From Corynebacterium jeikeium (GTDB lineage Bacteria; Actinomycetota; Actinomycetes; Mycobacteriales; Mycobacteriaceae): DNA of 64,000 nt. Made by a program: the position numbers and the translations under genes. Position 1 is the stretch's first letter, and every line of letters begins with the position of its first letter. Under the pieces are notes generated by a model that was given only the letters and a program-made list of their open reading frames with translations, was not told the origin of the DNA and ran no database searches. Positions 63,864-64,000 of this stretch are shown here, piece by piece. The DNA lies in the NCBI RefSeq assembly GCF_000738175.1, contig NZ_JFCH01000034.1, positions 1 through 64,000 of the forward strand, read 5' to 3'.

Positions 63864-64000
63864 CTAGTAGTGCCACCCCAGGCCGGTCCATATGGTGAAG
63901 GCCAGGATGGCCGTCGCGGCTAGTGCTGCGGCGGTCTTTTTCCTTGTTGACGCCCCTACGCCCCCGTTGCCGCCCTCCCCAACGGTACTGGTGATGAATG
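63864..64000 (-). CDS. C-terminal end of a membrane protein (runs off the window)
   Basis: Reading on the minus strand gives a Gly-rich segment, then GVGASTRKK, a transmembrane helix (TAAALAATAILAFTIWTG) and the stop LGWHY at 63864. Only about 45 codons are visible, so no family can be named. A dispersed-motif copy (63948-63954) lies just before the helix. Confidence 0.6.
   Translation of the reverse strand, partial: FITSTVGEGGNGGVGASTRKKTAAALAATAILAFTIWTGLGWHY

Overview
The window is one contig of a high-GC Gram-positive genome and carries no replication origin. It is almost certainly a Corynebacterium. The reasons are a single emb arabinosyltransferase next to an aftA-like gene, an Rpf protein, GlxR-type TGTGA-N6-TCACA sites, frequent near-leaderless starts, and the mycolata-specific order fhaA-fhaB-pstP-rodA-pbpA-pknA-pknB followed by crgA. 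A lipophilic species of the C. jeikeium type is my guess, not something the sequence proves. By comparison with related genomes dnaA/oriC should lie beyond the right end.

Layout. 0.2-2.8 kb: a GntR(YtrA)-ABC transporter operon (minus). 3.0-10.0 kb: an NYN-domain protein, then the arabinan enzymes AftA and Emb. 10.0-10.5 kb: a gene-less stretch with an 18-bp tandem repeat and a 111-bp element bounded by a perfect 19-bp inverted repeat. 10.5-17.6 kb: GH25 lysozyme, PrsW-type protease, M13 peptidase, VOC protein, S4 protein. 17.6-24.4 kb: LysE exporter and glutamate synthase gltBD. 24.7-36.4 kb: dienoyl-CoA reductase, Tag glycosylase, small stress membrane proteins, secreted esterase, flavin enzymes, gamma-carbonic-anhydrase-like protein, acyltransferase-SGNH, sirtuin. 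36.5-39.9 kb: a Nudix plus PLD/SF2-helicase/DUF3427-type pair with less GC-biased codons, a possible acquired defence-like module. 40-51.8 kb: YbjQ, SDR, two tandem prion-like single-span proteins, MetB, alkyladenine glycosylase, a nuclease-like lipoprotein, DUF4442, Rpf, a VapBC pair, a thioredoxin-reductase-like protein with an apparent internal deletion, DJ-1/PfpI. 51.9 kb: tRNA-Leu(CAG). 52.3-62.6 kb: the Ser/Thr kinase and cell-shape operon, then PabA/TrpG-type amidotransferase, CrgA and the C-terminus of a membrane protein.

Much of the content serves the cell envelope: arabinan synthesis (AftA, Emb), peptidoglycan synthesis and its phospho-control (RodA, PbpA, PknA, PknB, PstP, FhaA, FhaB, CrgA), and peptidoglycan turnover (GH25, Rpf).

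The most striking unexplained signal is a dispersed 12-16 bp motif, close to GGGGCGTCAWYAAGAAA with core GGCGTCA followed by an A/T-rich tail. I found 22 good copies by eye, on both strands and in several reading frames. Inside proteins it falls preferentially in linkers, loops and membrane-flanking segments. That behaviour resembles a DNA uptake, Chi-like or chromosome-organising sequence more than any protein-level feature.
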